From CAYUWG01 sp964448285 (GTDB lineage: Bacteria > Bacteroidota > Ignavibacteria > SZUA-365), in assembly GCA_964448285.1 (NCBI GenBank), contig CAYUWG010000136.1:1-6387 (forward strand): 6,387 nucleotides of DNA, read 5' to 3'. The notes beneath the pieces are model-generated. The model saw nothing but the letters and a program-made list of their open reading frames with translations. It was not told the origin of the DNA and ran no database searches. Shown here piece after piece: positions 6,155 through 6,387 of this stretch. Within the stretch, counting starts at the first letter, position 1. Every line of letters starts with the position of its first letter. The translations under genes were made by a program, and so were the position numbers.

Positions 6155-6387
6155 GATGAGTGAATTGCTGGTTTGAGAATCGGCGCGTGAGAAGTCAGAT
6201 TCTTCGTTGAGAAACTACTGCGTGAAATATGTCAATGAAAAATCCATGTGTCTGTCCTCATTTCGTTCATGGTCCGACGGATGGTCGTTGCTCACCGGCG
6301 ACGGCAGAGAACAGTGACCACGTCCCGGATTCTCGATACAGCCGAAAGAGACCGCTTCTTTGCGCCGCTAAGTGCGCGTCGCTTCCA
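6155..6387. other. Upstream region of the Asp-box gene, no supported gene
   Basis: This stretch lies 5' of the minus-strand gene and probably holds its promoter and leader. On the minus strand TTGACA occurs at 6235-6230 and TAGTTT at 6217-6212, but their 12-base spacing fits neither a sigma-70 nor a clear Bacteroidota promoter. Short frames touch the right edge on both strands (plus from ATG 6269; minus ending near 6269), each under about 40 codons inside the window and without recognisable features, so no gene is called. Confidence 0.4.

Noticed and set aside
3150..6176. Many plus-strand and alternative minus-strand frames of up to 222 codons over the Asp-box gene
   Set aside because: High GC produces long accidental frames. 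The translations have no coherent family features, and the 1064-aa frame has eleven motifs and a signal peptide.
6176..6203. Possible hairpin AGAATC/GATTCT in the leader of the Asp-box gene
   Set aside because: Only six pairs around a 16-base loop with no U-run or known riboswitch features; expected by chance.
6212..6235. TTGACA and TAGTTT on the minus strand as a promoter for the Asp-box gene
   Set aside because: The two boxes are 12 bases apart, which is wrong for sigma-70, and TAGTTTCT matches the Bacteroidota TAnnTTTG box only partly. It is too weak to annotate as a promoter.
6246..6387. Small frames at the right edge (plus 6246-6317; plus from 6269 running off the window; minus frame ending near 6269)
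   Set aside because: Fewer than 40 codons are visible, with no recognisable motif and no clear ribosome binding site. They cannot be told from chance.

Overview
The window most likely comes from a member of the Bacteroidota/Chlorobiota (Ignavibacteria/Kapabacteria-type) supergroup. The reasons are: three Sec/SPII lipoproteins with an acidic CSDD start after the lipobox, which resembles the Bacteroidota lipoprotein export signal; weak or absent Shine-Dalgarno sequences at most starts; and a 1064-residue secreted Asp-box (sortilin/VPS10-like BNR) propeller protein of a type common in those lineages. This is inferred from protein style, not from a marker gene.

Plus strand, 1-2831: a tandem array of three paralogous lipoprotein genes. 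The first is cut by the window edge, so only its C-terminal 211 residues are seen. The second is complete (354 aa) and the third is complete (362 aa from the preferred start). Each mature protein shows seven irregular repeats of the form 'hydrophobic-xG-(S/N)-xx(D/N)-hhhhVGxxGxhxHa(N/D)GxxW', which suggests a seven-bladed beta-propeller on the cell surface. No catalytic motif is recognisable and the function is unknown. Copies 1 and 2 lie exactly 1085 bp apart. Their similarity is a mosaic: two tracts (136 bp and 151 bp) are almost identical, while the stretch between them differs heavily, including at synonymous sites. This points to recent gene conversion or unequal crossing-over in an older duplicate array. 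The 151-bp tract spans the end of one gene, a 20-bp spacer and the whole signal-peptide/lipobox/proline-linker start of the next, so it acts as a seam between units.

2832-2959: the array edge. A 28-codon reading frame at 2865-2951 looks like an orphan signal peptide that runs into a stop just before the convergent gene. It may be the stump of a further gene. No convincing bidirectional terminator is visible.

Minus strand, 6154-2960: one large gene for a periplasmic or secreted protein. It has a signal peptide, an N-terminal double-propeller region with eleven Asp-box motifs, an acidic/basic low-complexity linker, an FlgD-Ig-like beta domain and a C-terminal helical or coiled-coil region. It is GC-richer than the lipoprotein genes and converges on them.

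6155-6387: 233 bp upstream of the large gene, with no gene that can be supported.

All four genes encode exported beta-propeller-type proteins from two unrelated repeat families. The shared theme is extracytoplasmic binding or scaffolding. That is an inference, and nothing here proves that they work together.
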